From an uncultured Porphyromonadaceae bacterium (lineage in GTDB: Bacteria; Bacteroidota; Bacteroidia; Bacteroidales; Muribaculaceae): a stretch of 60,335 nt of DNA. The notes beneath the pieces were generated by a model. It ran no database searches, was not told the DNA's origin, and saw only the letters and a list, made by a program, of their open reading frames with translations. The stretch is from contig CALAVE010000040.1 in the NCBI GenBank assembly GCA_937892215.1, forward strand, positions 1 through 60,335, given 5' to 3'. The stretch's first letter is position 1, and each line of letters starts with the position of its first letter. This document shows positions 46,061 through 55,122 of this stretch, in pieces. A program made the position numbers and the translations under genes.

Positions 46061-46792
46061 ATGAAGAAATTCTCTTTCCTGACACTGATGTGTACGCTTA
46101 TGGCTCTGTCTCTGAGTTCTTGCCTCAACAAGGACTCTGACTATGAGTATTATCGCAAACTTCTCGACGACGGTAACGCCAAGTATGAATGCTTCGCCAC
46201 CGTGCACGCCATTAAGAACAACGCCAACGAAGTGACAGGCTACTGGTTCGACTATAACGGATATCGCTACTCTCCGGCCGACAATCCCATAAAAGAGCAA
46301 TACAGCCCTGTGGACGAATACGGACGCAATCTGGACGGCAACAGGGTGTATCTCGTGTTTGAGGCTGCCGACAATGTGATGAATAAGGACAAAGAAATCA
46401 CTCTGGTGGGTGTGCGCAACATTCCCACTGAGGACATCAAGGATGTTGCCACTTTCGATGAAGCGGATTCTTATGGTAACGACCCGCTCAAAATAGATAC
46501 TTACAACTTATCGGCCGACCGAAAATTCATCGACTTGGTTTTAACCGTTAAGGGCTCTGCGGTAAGCACTTTCAAACTTCTCAACAACGCCCAAGCACAA
46601 GCCGATGCCGGTGTGAACTTCATTCTGGACCTAAAGCACGAGAAACGCCAGAGTGCCGACGAAAATGCCGAATTTTTCACTTTCATTTCCTTCCGACTGC
46701 CCGATGGGGTAAGTGCCGGCAAGGATAATATCGTGGTCAGATACATTGCTGAGGGCGGTTCAGAGGCTTCTCTGTTCATCCCTACGCTATAA
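46061..46792 (+). CDS. NigD-like lipoprotein
   Basis: This 243-residue protein has a signal peptide with lipobox LSSC and Cys21, followed by an acidic stretch LNKDSD typical of surface-exported Bacteroidota lipoproteins. The N-terminal half fits an OB-like NigD domain (NRVYLVFEA). The C-terminal half has the NigD pattern (NDPLKIDTYNLSADRKFIDLVLTV recognised in parts, then LDLKHEKR). NigD proteins are Bacteroidota-specific; one is the effector of Dma1-linked vesicle control. It lies 67 bp after the Dma-like gene and ends at a hairpin. Confidence 0.78.
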   Translation: MKKFSFLTLMCTLMALSLSSCLNKDSDYEYYRKLLDDGNAKYECFATVHAIKNNANEVTGYWFDYNGYRYSPADNPIKEQYSPVDEYGRNLDGNRVYLVFEAADNVMNKDKEITLVGVRNIPTEDIKDVATFDEADSYGNDPLKIDTYNLSADRKFIDLVLTVKGSAVSTFKLLNNAQAQADAGVNFILDLKHEKRQSADENAEFFTFISFRLPDGVSAGKDNIVVRYIAEGGSEASLFIPTL

Positions 46793-46858
46793 TTTCACAT
46801 TTGGGTTGACAATATAGACTAAATTTAACTTCATTTACTCTTTTTATTTGCAATATAC

Positions 46859-46905
46859 AGGCAGGGTTGAGTTTGTGCGAAATTCCCCTGCCTTTATATT
46901 TTTTG
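46859..46905 (+). terminator. Terminator of the sigma-Dma-NigD operon
   Basis: The stem AGGCAGGG (46859-46866) pairs with CCCTGCCT (46886-46893), with a 19-nt loop and then TTATATTTTTTG. It overlaps the -33 element of the next promoter. Confidence 0.65.
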
Positions 46906-46932
46906 CGAATTCCGAACTTTTTTGTAACTTTG
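46902..46932 (+). promoter_or_regulatory. Promoter of the GH97 operon
   Basis: TTTG (46902-46905) and TAACTTTG (46925-46932) match both consensus elements with a 19-nt spacer. The leader is about 40 nt. Confidence 0.75.
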
Positions 46933-46976
46933 TTTGCGGAGAAATCAGACTAACCGTAAAATTCCATAATCATAAT

Positions 46977-48959
46977 ATGTACAAACGCCCATTTCTGTTC
47001 CTCATCGCCATCTCGCTCTCTTTGACCGCATCAAGCGCGGCCATCAGCAGTGTGGCCATGTCATCACCCAACGGCAAACTGAAAGCCGTGCTTGAATCGC
47101 ACGAAGGTAGTCTCACGTATTCGGTAACCTACGACGGCCAAGTGGCCTTGATGCCCTCACGCTTAGGAATGGAACTGGCTTCCGGTAGCATCCTGGGGAC
47201 TGACGTGCGAAAGATGAAGGCTAAGCGCGGCAAGCGCGACATAAGCATCAGCACTCCCATCTACAGAAAAGCCCACGTGGAGGAACAATGCCTTACTTAC
47301 GAAGTTTCTTTCGGTGATTACGGCCTCGACTTTGAGATATATAACCACGGCATTGCCTACCGATGGGCTACTCGTCTCGGAAAAGATTCCATCACTGTGA
47401 AACGTGAACTTACCGAATTTGTCCTGCCGGAAGACTGCACCGTGACCTACTCCGAATGTAACAACGACAGTGAAGACCTCAACACACAAGTGCTCAATTC
47501 ATTTGAGCGACCGTACAAGTCTCTGCCCATCAGCCAAATGAATCCCGGTAGGCTCGCACAGGGCGCGTTACTGGTAACTCTCAGTGGCAATCGGCGTATG
47601 CTCATAAGCGATTACAATACTTTCGATTATCCGGAAATGATGCTCCTGCCGGAAAAGCACTCGCTGAAGGCTCATTTCGCACCCTACCCTGAACGGGAGG
47701 AAGTGGGCGGCTACCACAATATGCAATGGAAAGTGCTCAAGCAGGCCGATTTCATAGCGCGTACCGCGGCAACCCGTAAGTTTCCATGGCGAATGGTGCT
47801 CATATTCGACGATGACCGCCAGATTCCCGACTGTGATATTCCTTTCTGTCTGGCAGAGCCGTCGCGCATACCCGACACGTCTTGGATAAAACCAGGACTC
47901 GCCGCATGGGACTGGTGGAATGCCTGGAATCTGAGGGGCGTGGACTTCAAAGCCGGCATCAACACCCAAACCTACAAATTCTTCATCGACTTCGCCTCAA
48001 AAAACGGTGTGCCTTACGTGATTCTGGACGAAGGATGGGCGGTGGAAGGCGCATGGGACCTGATGCAAGTTGTTCCGGAAATCAACCTGGAGGAACTGGT
48101 GCGCTACGGCAAGCAGCGCGGTGTGGGCCTGATTCTATGGGCCGGACACACTGCCATGAGCCGCGATTTGGAAACCGTTTGCGCCCACTATTCACGTATG
48201 GGCATAGCCGGATTCAAGATTGACTACTTTGAACGTAACGACCAGGTGGTGATGCGCTTCATTGAACGCGCCGCCGAGGCTTGCGCACGGCATCATCTGC
48301 TCATCGACTACCACGGCATTTTCTCACCGCAAGGACTCACCTGCACCTACCCTAACGTGCTGAATTTTGAGGGTGTGCACGGAATGGAGCAACTCAAATG
48401 GTCACCTCAGAGCATGGACCAGGTGAGCCATGAAGCAATTCTGCCTTTCACACGTCAGGTTCTCGGCCCCATGGACTACACGCAAGGTGCAATGCTCAAC
48501 GCGGCCAAAGGCCTCTACTATCCTCGCTACACTAAGCCCATGAGCCAGGGCACACGTGTGCGCCAGATGGCTCAGTACGTCATCTACGACGCGCCGCTGG
48601 CTATGCTCTGCGACTCGCCCTCAAATTATATGGCCAACCAAGAGTGCACCGATTTCATCACAGCCACACCCACCACTTGGGATGAGGTGCGAGTGATTCA
48701 GGCTCAGGTTGGTAAGGTGATAGTGGAAGCACGTCGGAAGGGCGACAACTGGTGGATAGCAGCCATCAACGACTGGAATGCCTGCGACATCAGCATTGAT
48801 TTGTCTTGGCTTCAAGGACGGAATATGCTCGCTTTCTCCGATGGCATAAATGCTGAAAAAGAAGCGGAAGATTATGTGGCCTCCACATCGCTCACTCCTG
48901 CACGGCTCTCGGTGCACCTGGCTCCCGGCGGCGGTTTCGTGGCTCGGATTACCCATTGA
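46977..48959 (+). CDS. GH97 glycoside hydrolase, retaining type, copy 1
   Basis: This 660-residue exported enzyme starts at the ATG giving MYKRPFLFLI; the upstream frame is open but translates the promoter. A signal peptide (about 1-22) is followed by a beta-sandwich (25-270, starting SSPNGKLKAVLE), a central barrel (280-560, GLAAWDWWNAWN) and a C-terminal beta domain ending LAPGGGFVARI. D416 in GFKIDYFERNDQ sits where retaining GH97 enzymes have the nucleophile; the inverting SusB type lacks that Asp. E465 in NFEGVHGMEQ is the likely acid. An alpha-galactosidase-like activity is the best guess. A paralogue follows. Confidence 0.88.
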   Translation: MYKRPFLFLIAISLSLTASSAAISSVAMSSPNGKLKAVLESHEGSLTYSVTYDGQVALMPSRLGMELASGSILGTDVRKMKAKRGKRDISISTPIYRKAHVEEQCLTYEVSFGDYGLDFEIYNHGIAYRWATRLGKDSITVKRELTEFVLPEDCTVTYSECNNDSEDLNTQVLNSFERPYKSLPISQMNPGRLAQGALLVTLSGNRRMLISDYNTFDYPEMMLLPEKHSLKAHFAPYPEREEVGGYHNMQWKVLKQADFIARTAATRKFPWRMVLIFDDDRQIPDCDIPFCLAEPSRIPDTSWIKPGLAAWDWWNAWNLRGVDFKAGINTQTYKFFIDFASKNGVPYVILDEGWAVEGAWDLMQVVPEINLEELVRYGKQRGVGLILWAGHTAMSRDLETVCAHYSRMGIAGFKIDYFERNDQVVMRFIERAAEACARHHLLIDYHGIFSPQGLTCTYPNVLNFEGVHGMEQLKWSPQSMDQVSHEAILPFTRQVLGPMDYTQGAMLNAAKGLYYPRYTKPMSQGTRVRQMAQYVIYDAPLAMLCDSPSNYMANQECTDFITATPTTWDEVRVIQAQVGKVIVEARRKGDNWWIAAINDWNACDISIDLSWLQGRNMLAFSDGINAEKEAEDYVASTSLTPARLSVHLAPGGGFVARITH

Positions 48960-48988
48960 TTAACCAAACAACAGAACTCTTAATAATC

Positions 48989-50983
48989 ATGAATATCAAC
49001 AGACAATTTCTTCGGTTGCTTATCATCACTCTGCTATGTACCGTGGCTAACGATGGATTTGCGGAAAGCAGAATGACTGTGACTTCTCCAAACGGCAGAT
49101 TATCAGCAGAGATAACGCTGGAAAAAGGCAAAGTTTATTTCAATATCTGTAGCGGGCAACACACCCTACTGGAACCGTCGCACTTGGCGATGCGTCTGGC
49201 CGACGGCACCGTCTTAGGCGAAAACGTGAAAACATTCAAGACGAAGAAATCAAGTGGAATTACCTCCAAAAAATCGGCATTCTACACAAAAGATGCCGTA
49301 AACCTGCCATATAACAGGCTCTTGATGTCGGCGGGCAAATACTCGCTTGAAGTGGTGGCCTATGACGACGGTGTCGCCTACCGGTGGCACACCATGATGC
49401 CCGACAGCATCACTATTTCCGACGAAATTAACGAATTCTCGTTCTCTTCCGACTGCATGGTGTGGGAAACTCCCGTTAACAGCGACGAAAAAGAACTGGA
49501 CAAGCAGACGACGGTCTCCTTTGAGAACGACTACTACCACCGGCGCATAAGCGAACTGAACCCGAATCTCCTTATACAAGCGCCCATTCTGGTGGAACTG
49601 CCGCACGGGCAGAAACTGCTTATCAGCGACTACAACACCCTCGACTATCCCGGAATGTTCCTGCTCCCGGCCGACGGGAACTCGCTTCGCAGTTACTATG
49701 CGCAATACCCCGCCACTGAATTTCACGGTGGATATGCCATGAGGCAGTTGCGTGTGGGCGAACGTGCTCCGTTCATCGCTCGCACTGCCGGAACACGAGC
49801 ATTTCCGTGGAAAATATTTATCGTGGCCGACAGTGATACCGACCTGCTTGCTACCGACGTGCCGTTCTGCCTTGCCAACGACAACTGTCTGGGTGATGTC
49901 TCGTGGGTAAAGCCGGGCAAAGTGGCTTGGGAATGGTGGAGCGACTGGAACGTGAAGGGCGTGGATTTCACCGTTGGCGTTAACACGCAGACCTACAAAT
50001 ACTGGATTGATTTTGCCGCGCGCAACGGCATTGAATATGTCATTATGGACGAGGGGTGGTCAGTTCCCCTAAAATCCGACCTCACACAAATCATCCATGA
50101 GATAGACTTGCCGGAAATCATCCGCTACGGTAAGAGTAAAGGCGTGGGCATCATCCTCTGGGCCGGTTTCTACGCCTTTGCCCGCGACATCGATGGTGTA
50201 GTGGACCATTTCGCCGACCTCGGAGCCGCGGGATTTAAGATCGATTTCATCGACCGCAACGACCAGAAGGCTTATCAATTCATTGAGAAAGCCGCACGCG
50301 CATGTGCCCGACGCAAGATGGTGATAGATTTCCACGGAATTTTCGCGCCAGTGGGATTCAACTACACATTCCCCAATGTTCTGAACTTTGAAGGTGTCCT
50401 TGGCCTGGAACGTGCCAAGTTCCTTCCGGCCAATGAGTACGACCAAGTGAGAATTGACTGCATACTGCCATTCATCAGGACGGTTGTCGGCCCCATGGAC
50501 TACACTCAAGGTGCGATGAACAACACTTCGCGGGGGAACTATTTCCCGCGCAACAACAACCCCATGAGCCAGGGAACACGATGCCGCCAGTTGGCTGAGT
50601 ATGTGATATTCATATCGCCGCTGTCCATGCTTTGCGACTCGCCCGACCAGTACACCCGCAATCAGCAGTGCGCCGATTTCATTGCACGCATCCCCACTGT
50701 TTGGGACGAAACAAGGATTCTGGGCGGTGAAATAGGCGAATGGGTGGCCGAAGCACGCCGCAAGGGCGACACGTGGTACATAGGTGGTATCACTAACTGG
50801 ACCGAGCGGGATGTGGAACTGGACCTCTCCTGGCTGAGCGGTCGCAGTATGAGCATCTACACCGATGGTGTTAATGCCGCACGCAATGCCGAAGACTATA
50901 AGTTCTCCACCTGCACCGTACCGGCCAAACTGAAGGTACACTTGGCTCCCGGTGGCGGATTTGCCGCTGTGGTAAATAATTAG
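48989..50983 (+). CDS. GH97 glycoside hydrolase, retaining type, copy 2
   Basis: This 664-residue tandem paralogue of the previous gene has a start at MNINRQFLRL; an in-frame TTG 33 nt upstream overlaps the previous stop. Signal peptide about 1-25. The same three-part fold is seen: SPNGRLSAEITLE, then KVAWEWWSDWNVKG, and LAPGGGFAAV at the end. Putative nucleophile D419 lies in GFKIDFIDRNDQ and the acid E468 in NFEGVLGLE. The gap to copy 1 is 29 bp and to the hydrolase 28 bp, so the three form one operon under the promoter at 46902. Substrate specificity may differ from copy 1. Confidence 0.88.
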   Translation: MNINRQFLRLLIITLLCTVANDGFAESRMTVTSPNGRLSAEITLEKGKVYFNICSGQHTLLEPSHLAMRLADGTVLGENVKTFKTKKSSGITSKKSAFYTKDAVNLPYNRLLMSAGKYSLEVVAYDDGVAYRWHTMMPDSITISDEINEFSFSSDCMVWETPVNSDEKELDKQTTVSFENDYYHRRISELNPNLLIQAPILVELPHGQKLLISDYNTLDYPGMFLLPADGNSLRSYYAQYPATEFHGGYAMRQLRVGERAPFIARTAGTRAFPWKIFIVADSDTDLLATDVPFCLANDNCLGDVSWVKPGKVAWEWWSDWNVKGVDFTVGVNTQTYKYWIDFAARNGIEYVIMDEGWSVPLKSDLTQIIHEIDLPEIIRYGKSKGVGIILWAGFYAFARDIDGVVDHFADLGAAGFKIDFIDRNDQKAYQFIEKAARACARRKMVIDFHGIFAPVGFNYTFPNVLNFEGVLGLERAKFLPANEYDQVRIDCILPFIRTVVGPMDYTQGAMNNTSRGNYFPRNNNPMSQGTRCRQLAEYVIFISPLSMLCDSPDQYTRNQQCADFIARIPTVWDETRILGGEIGEWVAEARRKGDTWYIGGITNWTERDVELDLSWLSGRSMSIYTDGVNAARNAEDYKFSTCTVPAKLKVHLAPGGGFAAVVNN

Positions 50984-51011
50984 ACATAACAACCAATCAA
51001 TTTGAACGATT

Positions 51012-52259
51012 ATGAAAAAATACTGGATGATGTTCGCTGCTTTGATGATATGCTGCAGCGCAAATTGCGAAAAAACAGTCGCCGAGCGCTATTCCGACCT
51101 GCACTATTATGAGATTGACACAGCATACATAGCCCGTGACTGGACGCCTGAACAAGGTGCGGCTTTTCTGGAGACGCTGAAAGGCGAGTATAGCGACATG
51201 AAATCATGGGAAAAACGCAAAAATGCGATTGACAAAGGCTTACGAGACGTGCTCCTCGTGCCCGAAAGCACTGAGGCGCTTCCGGTGCCCAAAGCCACAA
51301 TCACTTACACCCAGCGTTGCGAGCGCGAAGGCGTGGTGATAGAGAACATAGGTCTTGAAGTGGCCGATGGTATATGGGTCACCGGCAATCTCTATCGCCC
51401 CATTATGCTCGAGGGCAACCACCCTATCATTCTCTCGGCACAAGGCCATGGTTTTGAGGGCATTTCTGCTGAAGCGCCACGACTGGTTGAGGATGGTCAG
51501 CGTATGTGCATAATGCTGGCCGAGATGGGTGCGGTTGTCTTCAACTATGATATGTGGGCACGCGGTGAATCCACTTTACACTTTGGCAAGGAGGCGCACA
51601 ATACCGCTATTTCCGGTGCCATTCAGACCGTAAGCACTTTGCGTGTTATCGACTTCATGAAAAGCCTGCCTTACACCGATGGTGAGCGCATAGGAATGAT
51701 GGGGTGGAGCGGTGGCGGAACGCAGACGTTTGTTGCCACATCCATCGACAAACGCATTGACTGGGCAATAATCATAACGCAGGTTTCGTGCTTCTTCCCC
51801 GGCGGATGCACGTGCGAGAGTGGCCTGCCAATCCACGTCACAGTTTCGCCGCAACTCAACAATTGCGAACTCGCCGCCATGGCAGCGCCTCGCCCGTTGC
51901 TGTTGCTAAGCGACGGTGTGGACTGGACACGCACCACCCCCGATGTGGAATACCCGTTCATCAAGCGAACCTACGGTTTCTACGGGGCTGGAAACAAAGT
52001 AAATAACATTCATTTTGCAAGCGACGACCATGAGTACAAGCGTAACCGCCGCGAGGCCATCTTCAATTTCGTCTCCAAGCAGTGGAATCTTAACACTAAT
52101 GTGATTAAGGACCAAGCCGGACGGTACGACTTCGACTCTGTTCAGATCAAGCCGTGGAGCCAGCTGCTTGTATTCGGCGAAGACTCGTTCCCAAAGAATC
52201 ACGTCACAAGCGTTGCTCAGGCTTACAACAGCCTACAAAAATTAAGAAAAAACAAGTAA
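51012..52259 (+). CDS. Exported alpha/beta-hydrolase, acetyl-xylan-esterase-like
   Basis: This 415-residue protein has an N-terminal signal with Cys residues (LMICC) that could be a lipobox. The alpha/beta-hydrolase core shows nucleophile S233 in GWSGGGTQ, a likely acid D301 in LLSDGVDWT and H340 in SDDHEYKRN. It resembles the large esterase/dipeptidyl-peptidase-like group annotated as acetyl xylan esterases in Bacteroidota. As the third gene of the GH97 operon it may remove acyl groups from the glycan attacked by the GH97 enzymes, which is inference. Confidence 0.75.
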   Translation: MKKYWMMFAALMICCSANCEKTVAERYSDLHYYEIDTAYIARDWTPEQGAAFLETLKGEYSDMKSWEKRKNAIDKGLRDVLLVPESTEALPVPKATITYTQRCEREGVVIENIGLEVADGIWVTGNLYRPIMLEGNHPIILSAQGHGFEGISAEAPRLVEDGQRMCIMLAEMGAVVFNYDMWARGESTLHFGKEAHNTAISGAIQTVSTLRVIDFMKSLPYTDGERIGMMGWSGGGTQTFVATSIDKRIDWAIIITQVSCFFPGGCTCESGLPIHVTVSPQLNNCELAAMAAPRPLLLLSDGVDWTRTTPDVEYPFIKRTYGFYGAGNKVNNIHFASDDHEYKRNRREAIFNFVSKQWNLNTNVIKDQAGRYDFDSVQIKPWSQLLVFGEDSFPKNHVTSVAQAYNSLQKLRKNK

Positions 52260-52286
52260 AATGTTACCTTTTCCAAATAATTATTG

Positions 52287-52294
52287 TAAATTTG
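52287..52294 (+). promoter_or_regulatory. -7 element of nagB
   Basis: TAAATTTG fits the -7 consensus 51 nt before the nagB ATG. The -33 region is weak (TTAC at about 52264). Confidence 0.45.
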
Positions 52295-52345
52295 CACGTT
52301 TTTTTCAAATTAATACTAAATAATACACATTTAAACTAAAGAATT

Positions 52346-53155
52346 ATGAGACTTATTATTGAACCGAATTACGAGAAAGTTTCGGAGTGGGCAGCCAATT
52401 ATGTGGCCAGTCGCATCAACGCAGCGAACCCTACCGAAGAGAAACCATTCGTACTTGGATGCCCCACCGGCAGCTCGCCTCTGGGTATGTATCGCAAACT
52501 GATTGAACTGAACAAGGCTGGGAAAGTCTCGTTCAAGAATGTCGTAACCTTCAACATGGACGAGTACGTGAACCTGCCGGAAGAACATCCCGAGAGTTAT
52601 CACTCGTTTATGTGGAACAATTTCTTCTCACACATCGACATTAAGAAGGAGAACGTGAACATCCTTAACGGTAACGCACCCGACCTGGAGAAGGAATGCG
52701 CTGAATATGAGGAGCGCATCGCACGTGCAGGTGGGATTGACCTGTTTATGGGTGGTGTCGGCCCCGACGGACACGTGGCATTCAACGAACCGGGCTCTTC
52801 GCTCACTTCGCTCACCCGACAGAAAACTCTTACTCAGGACACTATAATTGCTAACAGCCGCTTCTTCGACAACGATGTGAACAAGGTGCCCAAGACCGCA
52901 CTCACCGTTGGCGTTGGAACCGTTATGGCTGCTCGCAGCGTAATGATTATCGTGAACGGATACAACAAGGCCCGCGCCCTGCAAGCTGCCGTAGAAGGCG
53001 GTGTTTCACAAATGTGCACCCTAAGCGCGCTGCAACTCCACCGCAAGGCCATCATCATCTGCGACGATGATGCCACTATGGAGCTCAAAGTCAGCACTTA
53101 TCGCTACTTCAAAGACATTGAGAAAGACAATCTCGACCCGGCGACTCTGCTCTGA
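52346..53155 (+). CDS. nagB: Glucosamine-6-phosphate deaminase
   Basis: This 269-residue cytoplasmic enzyme converts GlcN6P to fructose-6-P and ammonia in amino-sugar catabolism. Catalytic residues fall at the same numbers as in E. coli NagB: D72 in NMDEYV, and D141, H143 and E148 in GPDGHVAFNEPG. The phosphate loop GCPTGSSPLG lies at 38-47. It has its own -7 element. No nagA or transporter adjoins it. Confidence 0.96.
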   Translation: MRLIIEPNYEKVSEWAANYVASRINAANPTEEKPFVLGCPTGSSPLGMYRKLIELNKAGKVSFKNVVTFNMDEYVNLPEEHPESYHSFMWNNFFSHIDIKKENVNILNGNAPDLEKECAEYEERIARAGGIDLFMGGVGPDGHVAFNEPGSSLTSLTRQKTLTQDTIIANSRFFDNDVNKVPKTALTVGVGTVMAARSVMIIVNGYNKARALQAAVEGGVSQMCTLSALQLHRKAIIICDDDATMELKVSTYRYFKDIEKDNLDPATLL

Positions 53156-53184
53156 TAAGCCGAGCGTTTTTTCATCACAATGGG

Positions 53185-53210
53185 GGCGACAAGATAGAGT
53201 TCTTGCCGCC
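53185..53210 (+). terminator. Possible terminator of nagB
   Basis: A 10-position stem (53185-53194 with 53201-53210) has one A/C mismatch and a 6-nt loop, followed by a mixed T-rich stretch rather than a clean T run. Confidence 0.45.
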
Positions 53211-53250
53211 TTCATGTTTCTTGCCGCTTGCATTTTCAGCGTAATATTAC

Positions 53251-53258
53251 TAACTTTG
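53251..53258 (+). promoter_or_regulatory. -7 element abutting the start at 53263
   Basis: TAACTTTG is a perfect -7 box only 4 nt before the ATG. CTTG at 53227-53230 lies 20 nt upstream. The transcript is probably leaderless. Confidence 0.55.
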
Positions 53259-53262
53259 TGAA

Positions 53263-54270
53263 ATGAAAATTAAACGTCCGGACAAAACAACAAGAATACT
53301 CACAGCCATTCTACTGCTATGCTCCGCAAGTTTCAGCCAGATGAGTGGCAGCGACAAAGTGAACTGGCGCTGGCAGCAATGCGTGCTCAGTGCCATTAAC
53401 GAGTTCCCGCATCGCGGCGGTTACTACACCGGCGGGAAGCCTAATGCCACTTTCAGCCAGACCACATGGCAAGGTCTGCACCGCGCGTTCCGTATGTCAA
53501 CCACCGACAGCAAGCCCGAATTCTGCCCGCAGGCGGCGCAGCCTTCGTTCTGTTCCAGTGCCACTTACGGTGTGCTCATTAAGGCCTTGCTCCTTTGGGA
53601 CACAGCCGATGCAATATCCACCCAAGCTTGGCGCAACATGAAACCATACGTGGGAATCCGCGACGAACTTAACCCTAACGGGTTGGGACAAGACGATGGA
53701 GTGGGATTCTGGGGACGCGCCAACGCTAACGGCCCGGCACTGGCTGTGCTGGTAAAGGAAATCGATGCAGGATTCAGTTTCTCTGCCTACCGTGGCGCAC
53801 TTAACGACAGCGTGAAAGAGACTTCCACCGAACGCTACCTCACCGATGAAGAGTGGAGAAACCACGATGTGTGGAAACGCGCCGTGAGAGGTGACATCAT
53901 GAAAATCTTTTGGAACCGGAATGCCTCCAGAGGACACGACGGTGGTGCGATAATAGGCTATGACGGTGTGCGCGGACATCTGCAGGAAGCCGGTCACAGC
54001 GTCATTTTCCTTGGAATAAGCACCACCGGAAAAGTTATGTACTGGAGCAGCAACGGCCCCGGTAGCGACCCCGCGCACATGGGCTACAGCGTTGGCAGTT
54101 GCGACCCCACAGATATTCAGCGCGTGGTTTTCACTCGCATTCTTCGACCTGAGCGCTTCGACGGCGTCCGCAATATTCCGCCCGACAATATCAACACTTA
54201 CCTATACGAACTTAACGGCATCAGGCACAGCAACACCGACGAACTGAAACGGCAAATAGGCGAGAAATAA
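53263..54270 (+). CDS. Exported protein, possible NlpC/P60-like Cys hydrolase
   Basis: This 335-residue protein has an N-terminal hydrophobic signal (RILTAILLLCSASFS). No family was recognised with certainty. C97 at the N-cap of a helix (CSSATYGVLIKALLLW), H245 in GHSVIFLGI (a typical NlpC-like strand with the His) and N264 in YWSSNGP follow the Cys-His-polar order of papain-like amidases. The C-H distance of about 148 residues is longer than usual, so an inserted segment (WGRANANGPAL to DVWKR) would be needed. Possible cell-wall or glycan amidase, which is inference. Confidence 0.6.
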   Translation: MKIKRPDKTTRILTAILLLCSASFSQMSGSDKVNWRWQQCVLSAINEFPHRGGYYTGGKPNATFSQTTWQGLHRAFRMSTTDSKPEFCPQAAQPSFCSSATYGVLIKALLLWDTADAISTQAWRNMKPYVGIRDELNPNGLGQDDGVGFWGRANANGPALAVLVKEIDAGFSFSAYRGALNDSVKETSTERYLTDEEWRNHDVWKRAVRGDIMKIFWNRNASRGHDGGAIIGYDGVRGHLQEAGHSVIFLGISTTGKVMYWSSNGPGSDPAHMGYSVGSCDPTDIQRVVFTRILRPERFDGVRNIPPDNINTYLYELNGIRHSNTDELKRQIGEK

Positions 54271-54300
54271 GAAAAATAAAGAAAATTTATGTCACAATCA

Positions 54301-54331
54301 TTTGTTTTTTAGTGGCAAATAACTAATTTTG
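54301..54331 (+). promoter_or_regulatory. Promoter of the DKNYY lipoprotein
   Basis: TTTG (54301-54304) and TAATTTTG (54324-54331) with a 19-nt spacer are a full consensus match. Confidence 0.75.
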
Positions 54332-54347
54332 AAAACTCAATACTTTT

Positions 54348-55067
54348 ATGATTATGAAGAATTTAGGAATCCTGATATACGTTTCTCTTATCGCCGCAAT
54401 GCTCACTTCGTGCAGCGACGGAGGCAAATACTATGTTTACGACGATGCTGTGTACTACAGTTACTGGACGTTCAGTTTCGGCACAGTGCACCAGAAACTT
54501 CCTGATGTGGACCCGGCTTCATTCCAGACCGTGGAAGACTGGCTCGGACACGATGCCCGGCACGTTTATTTCAAAGAGCAAATTGTGAAAGGTGCCGACC
54601 CCGCCACCGTCAAGGCTGATAAATATCCTCTCTTCCACGACACCAAAGACTACTACTACAAGGACGCTCCGCTACACGTCTCCAGCGTGAGTGCGTTCAA
54701 GGTAATAAAACATGATTTCGAAGATAACGTCTGGGCAAAAGACGACAAATACGCATTCTTCGATTCCATACGCATCGACAATGTGGATTTACCCTCGTTC
54801 AAAGTGGAGAATTTCCACCTTGCCAAGGACAAGAACCGCGTATATCGGTTTGGCCACGTTCTTGCCGATGCCGACCCCGCCACTTACGAAGAGAGCATGA
54901 GTAGCGGATACGCAACCGACAAAAACCACGTGTGGTTCTTTGGAGAACTCATGGATAGCGTGGATCGCGCCACTTTCAAGGAAGACGGCGACGACATGGC
55001 TCACGACAAGTGGGGCAAAATCGTGGCCGGTAAGAGGGTAAATGAAAGTGAAAAAGACATGGAATAG
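54348..55067 (+). CDS. DKNYY-domain lipoprotein
   Basis: This 239-residue protein has lipobox LTSC with Cys22 (numbered from the ATG at 54348; the ATG at 54354 is equally likely). The mature part is made of repeated units of about 35-40 residues, each with an acidic-aromatic core such as DTKDYYYKDAPL, AKDDKYAFFD, AKDKNRVYRFG and TDKNHVWFFGE, spaced by ADPATV/ADPATY-like turns. This is the DKNYY family, usually an extracytoplasmic beta-repeat protein of unknown role. It is monocistronic with its own promoter. Confidence 0.8.
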   Translation: MIMKNLGILIYVSLIAAMLTSCSDGGKYYVYDDAVYYSYWTFSFGTVHQKLPDVDPASFQTVEDWLGHDARHVYFKEQIVKGADPATVKADKYPLFHDTKDYYYKDAPLHVSSVSAFKVIKHDFEDNVWAKDDKYAFFDSIRIDNVDLPSFKVENFHLAKDKNRVYRFGHVLADADPATYEESMSSGYATDKNHVWFFGELMDSVDRATFKEDGDDMAHDKWGKIVAGKRVNESEKDME

Positions 55068-55122
55068 ACCCGTACGGCACTACGGCCAGGCCTTGTCTCT
55101 GCCACACTCCTGCATTATTTAT

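Noticed and set aside
46977..50983. SusB-type (inverting) alpha-glucosidase assignment for the GH97 genes
   Set aside because: Both have Asp in the GFKID position expected of retaining GH97 enzymes, and there is no SusC/D context.
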